Origin: Lentisphaerota bacterium
GTDB taxonomy: Bacteria > Verrucomicrobiota > Lentisphaeria > Oligosphaerales > JABHEG01
Direction of reading: 5' to 3'
Length of the DNA stretch: 64,000 nt
Assembly: GCA_018676675.1 (NCBI GenBank)
Contig: JABHEG010000145.1
Span: 80,155-144,154, forward strand
Shown: positions 62,305 to 64,000 of the stretch, one piece after another
Layout of the letters: every line of letters begins with the position of its first letter
How positions within the stretch are numbered: position 1 is the first letter of the stretch
Program-made: the position numbers and the translations under genes
Notes under the pieces: model-generated
What the model was told of the DNA's origin: nothing
The model's input: the letters and a program-made list of their open reading frames with translations, nothing else
The model's database searches: none

Positions 62305-62733
62305 TTACTCGCCGTCCTTCTCCCCGGGAGCGATCGTCGCAAACGCGACATTCCAGATGTCCACCTCACGACAGACATCCAAGACGCCGATCACGGCCTC
62401 GTGACGCGTCTTGGCATCCGCCCGAATGATGATCGGCTGGTCGCCAAACGTCTCCGCAACCTGACTCAACAGCCCCTTAAGACGGTCGATGCTGATCTCA
62501 ACATTGTTGACATACATGCGGCCTTCAGCGTCCAGATTGACAATGATCTCCCCAGGCGTCCGCTCCGCTCTCACGCCCGTGTCGGCGGTCGGAACGGTAA
62601 TCCCGACTTTCGTTTCCCACTGGGCAAAAATCGTGGCCGCCATGAAGAAGATGAGCAGGAGGAACATGATGTCCACCATAGGCGCCATCTGGAAGCCGAC
62701 CTGCGGATTGGAGAAACGTTTGCGGAAGTTCAT
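62305..62733 (-). CDS. ExbD/TolR-family biopolymer transport protein
   Basis: The 142-residue protein has one TM near the N-terminus with the essential Asp in MAPMVDIMFLLLIFFM and a periplasmic domain (GEIIVNLDAEGRMYVNNVEIS, PIIIRADAKTRHEAVIGVLD). It couples the proton gradient to periplasmic work together with ExbB. The ATG at 62733 has GAGGAT about six bases upstream; the longer frame to 62808 is less likely. Confidence 0.92.
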   Translation of the reverse strand: MNFRKRFSNPQVGFQMAPMVDIMFLLLIFFMAATIFAQWETKVGITVPTADTGVRAERTPGEIIVNLDAEGRMYVNNVEISIDRLKGLLSQVAETFGDQPIIIRADAKTRHEAVIGVLDVCREVDIWNVAFATIAPGEKDGE

Positions 62734-62841
62734 GGGTATCCTCGACTGGTCCCGAACGGGCGTGTCGTTCTGGAAAAGCGTCCAAAGCTGTCCGGGCGTG
62801 ACCGCCAATCATGGGGCCCAAATGCCCGGAAGCCCACCAAA

Positions 62842-63615
62842 TCAGTACTTCCCAAACTGCTTCTTCAACATGTACTTGCGGAGCACGCGACTGCAAGCGG
62901 ACTCAAGCCCGGCAATGAGCTTGTTTACCCGGCCACGGAAAATCGCGTAAAGTATCATCGCCAGAATCCCGACCACCAGACCGCCTGCGGTTGTGATCAG
63001 CGCTTTGGAGACGCCCTGAGCCAACATCTCAGGCTTAATCCCCACGCCGAGTTCCGTGCGCAGTCCGGCAAACGACTCAAGCATACCGAGAACAGTCCCC
63101 AGAAGCCCAACCATCGGTGCCACCACGGCGATGTCCTGGAGGTACTGAATACGCTGCCACAGGTTTCCGGCCTGACGAGCACCTTCATCCTCAATGGCGT
63201 CGCGGACAACCATGTAATCGACCCGCTGTTCGCCCGACATCTGCTCAACTGCCGCACCCACGATCTTCGAAGCCGGCGAATCGTTGTCGTGGCAGATCGC
63301 TTCCAGAGCTTCGGTGTCACCTTCATCAGCGGCGTCCAGGGCCTCCTGTACGAAGCGCTTGGGGAAGAGGGCGTTGGCCCGGATCGTGAAGAGAAACAAA
63401 ATCACGAGAAATGTCATCACAACAGACAGCGCGAGAATGACCTGCATCGGCCAACCGCCAGCCTCGATGATGTCTTTAAACGTCGTGAGGTGCTTCTCGG
63501 CACCCTTCAGACGCTCAACCAACGCAGTGCCATCGGCTGCCGTCGATACGGACGGCATCGTGACAAGGCTAAAGGTCCACACGTAAAAGCACGCTCGTTT
63601 GACCCCACAACCCAT
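62842..63615 (-). CDS. ExbB/TolQ/MotA-family proton channel protein
   Basis: The 257-residue protein has three hydrophobic segments of the ExbB/TolQ type. The MotA/TolQ/ExbB core (QDIAVVAPMVGLLGTVLGML, KALITTAGGLVVGILAMILY) is clear. An additional N-terminal hydrophobic stretch (about 10-25, MPSVSTAADG following) reads like a cleavable signal peptide, a feature seen in some PVC ExbB proteins. The ATG at 63615 has AGGAG seven bases upstream, deciding it over a frame open to 63837. It lies 108 bases upstream of exbD. Confidence 0.92.
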   Translation of the reverse strand: MGCGVKRACFYVWTFSLVTMPSVSTAADGTALVERLKGAEKHLTTFKDIIEAGGWPMQVILALSVVMTFLVILFLFTIRANALFPKRFVQEALDAADEGDTEALEAICHDNDSPASKIVGAAVEQMSGEQRVDYMVVRDAIEDEGARQAGNLWQRIQYLQDIAVVAPMVGLLGTVLGMLESFAGLRTELGVGIKPEMLAQGVSKALITTAGGLVVGILAMILYAIFRGRVNKLIAGLESACSRVLRKYMLKKQFGKY

Positions 63616-63845
63616 GTACAGACTCCTCTCACAGGAATCGCCGCTCAAATGCACGACGAGCTCAGAACGCAGGCAAACCACGCACGCGTTGAGGCCACAC
63701 GGCCCCCGGCGGGAAAGACCTGGACGATCAGCCGGCACCCGGCTTACCGAACGTGGCACAGCATGGCTCGCGCCGGCACACCCGACGCATGAACGACCTC
63801 TATCGAACGGCCATCCAACTACCGCCATAGAACACAAACGTCCCT

Positions 63846-63874
63846 AATATACCCGTCTGGGGAGGCTCTTGCAA
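63846..63874 (-). promoter_or_regulatory. Predicted proximal promoter of exbB operon
   Basis: On the minus strand TTGCAA (4 of 6), a 17-base spacer and TATATT (5 of 6). Confidence 0.5.
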
Positions 63875-63917
63875 AACCCCCATCGGCGTGGTTCTACACC
63901 GCGCCTTCGATGGACCA

Positions 63918-63946
63918 ACTATACGTGCAGTGAAGCTCCTTGTCAC
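63918..63946 (-). promoter_or_regulatory. Predicted distal promoter of exbB operon
   Basis: On the minus strand GTGACA (5 of 6), a 17-base spacer and TATAGT (5 of 6), the best promoter match in the window. One base upstream of the -35 is an A9G8 tract (T9/C8 on the given strand), so its spacing to any upstream activator site could vary by slippage. Confidence 0.6.
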
Positions 63947-64000
63947 GCCCCCCCCTTTTTTTTTGCAGGAAAAGCATGGAACAACCTCTTCCGCAACTAG

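Larger units (their letters stand above)
63616..64000. other. Leader and promoter region of the exbB operon, right edge
   Basis: This 385-base region has no gene. It carries two good promoter candidates for the exbB operon (63846-63874 and 63918-63946), leaving leaders of roughly 225-300 bases before the exbB start, and a C8T9 homopolymer at 63948-63964. Confidence 0.55.

Noticed and set aside
62401..63792. 463-residue plus-strand open frame antisense to exbB/exbD
   Set aside because: exbD and exbB on the minus strand are unmistakable; the antisense frame has no family features.

Overview
The window is a chromosomal stretch, by eye near 60% G+C, from a Gram-negative bacterium (BamA, an LptF/LptG permease, ExbB/ExbD and a MacB-type exporter all imply an outer membrane). 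Two pseudopilin genes carry the H-x9-D-G motif in their C-terminal halves, a signature common in the PVC superphylum (Lentisphaerota, Kiritimatiellota, Planctomycetota, Verrucomicrobiota). Together with FG-GAP proteins, a DUF1080 protein and intergenic inverted-repeat elements, this suggests an uncultured Lentisphaerota/Kiritimatiellota-like organism. The assignment is an inference, not proven by the sequence. There is no phage, plasmid, IS or CRISPR.

Layout. 0.3-4.8 kb (minus): a pseudopilin, an aldo/keto reductase, and a large metallo-beta-lactamase + cyclic-nucleotide-binding + bacteriohemerythrin fusion. 5.1-7.1 kb: a RlmN/Cfr-family radical SAM enzyme and a small zinc-ribbon membrane protein. 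7.1-19.8 kb (minus): twelve collinear housekeeping genes, prs-rplY-pth-rpsF-ssb-rpsR-rplI-dnaB-bamA-lptF/G-lepA-lepB, joining nucleotide supply, translation, replication and envelope export. 20.3-22.1 kb (plus): an FHA-GAF-adenylate cyclase. 22.3-29.2 kb (minus): prmA, a spore-photoproduct-lyase-like radical SAM protein, a DUF1080 protein, recD2 and a SpoU-family RNA methyltransferase.

29.5-34.4 kb (plus): a PAS-PAS histidine kinase with an Rcp1-like response regulator, then an FGGY kinase overlapping an aldo/keto reductase. 34.5-34.7 kb (minus): tRNA-Phe and tRNA-Arg with promoter and terminator. 34.8-42.3 kb: a one-TM hypothetical protein, a HEAT-repeat protein, a second pseudopilin, an M42 peptidase and two FG-GAP proteins separated by a 341-bp element with terminal inverted repeats. 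42.3-44.1 kb: an ABC-2 exporter. 44.1-48.6 kb (minus): NIF3-like protein, MFS transporter, a divergent ATP-cone-like protein, nrdR and a YmdB-family phosphodiesterase. 48.8-55.0 kb (minus): a MacB-type ABC exporter with two periplasmic adaptors, one a tandem double adaptor. 55.3-56.6 kb: malic enzyme. 56.7-63.6 kb (minus): ftsH, a tail-anchored FHA protein, and an exbB-exbD-TPR operon.

Signalling theme: a predicted adenylate cyclase, a protein with two predicted cyclic-nucleotide-binding domains plus a diiron hemerythrin domain, two FHA proteins and a two-component pair all lie within 60 kb. The most unusual gene is the MBL-cNMP-hemerythrin fusion. The most unusual non-coding structures are three or four unrelated inverted-repeat elements between genes.
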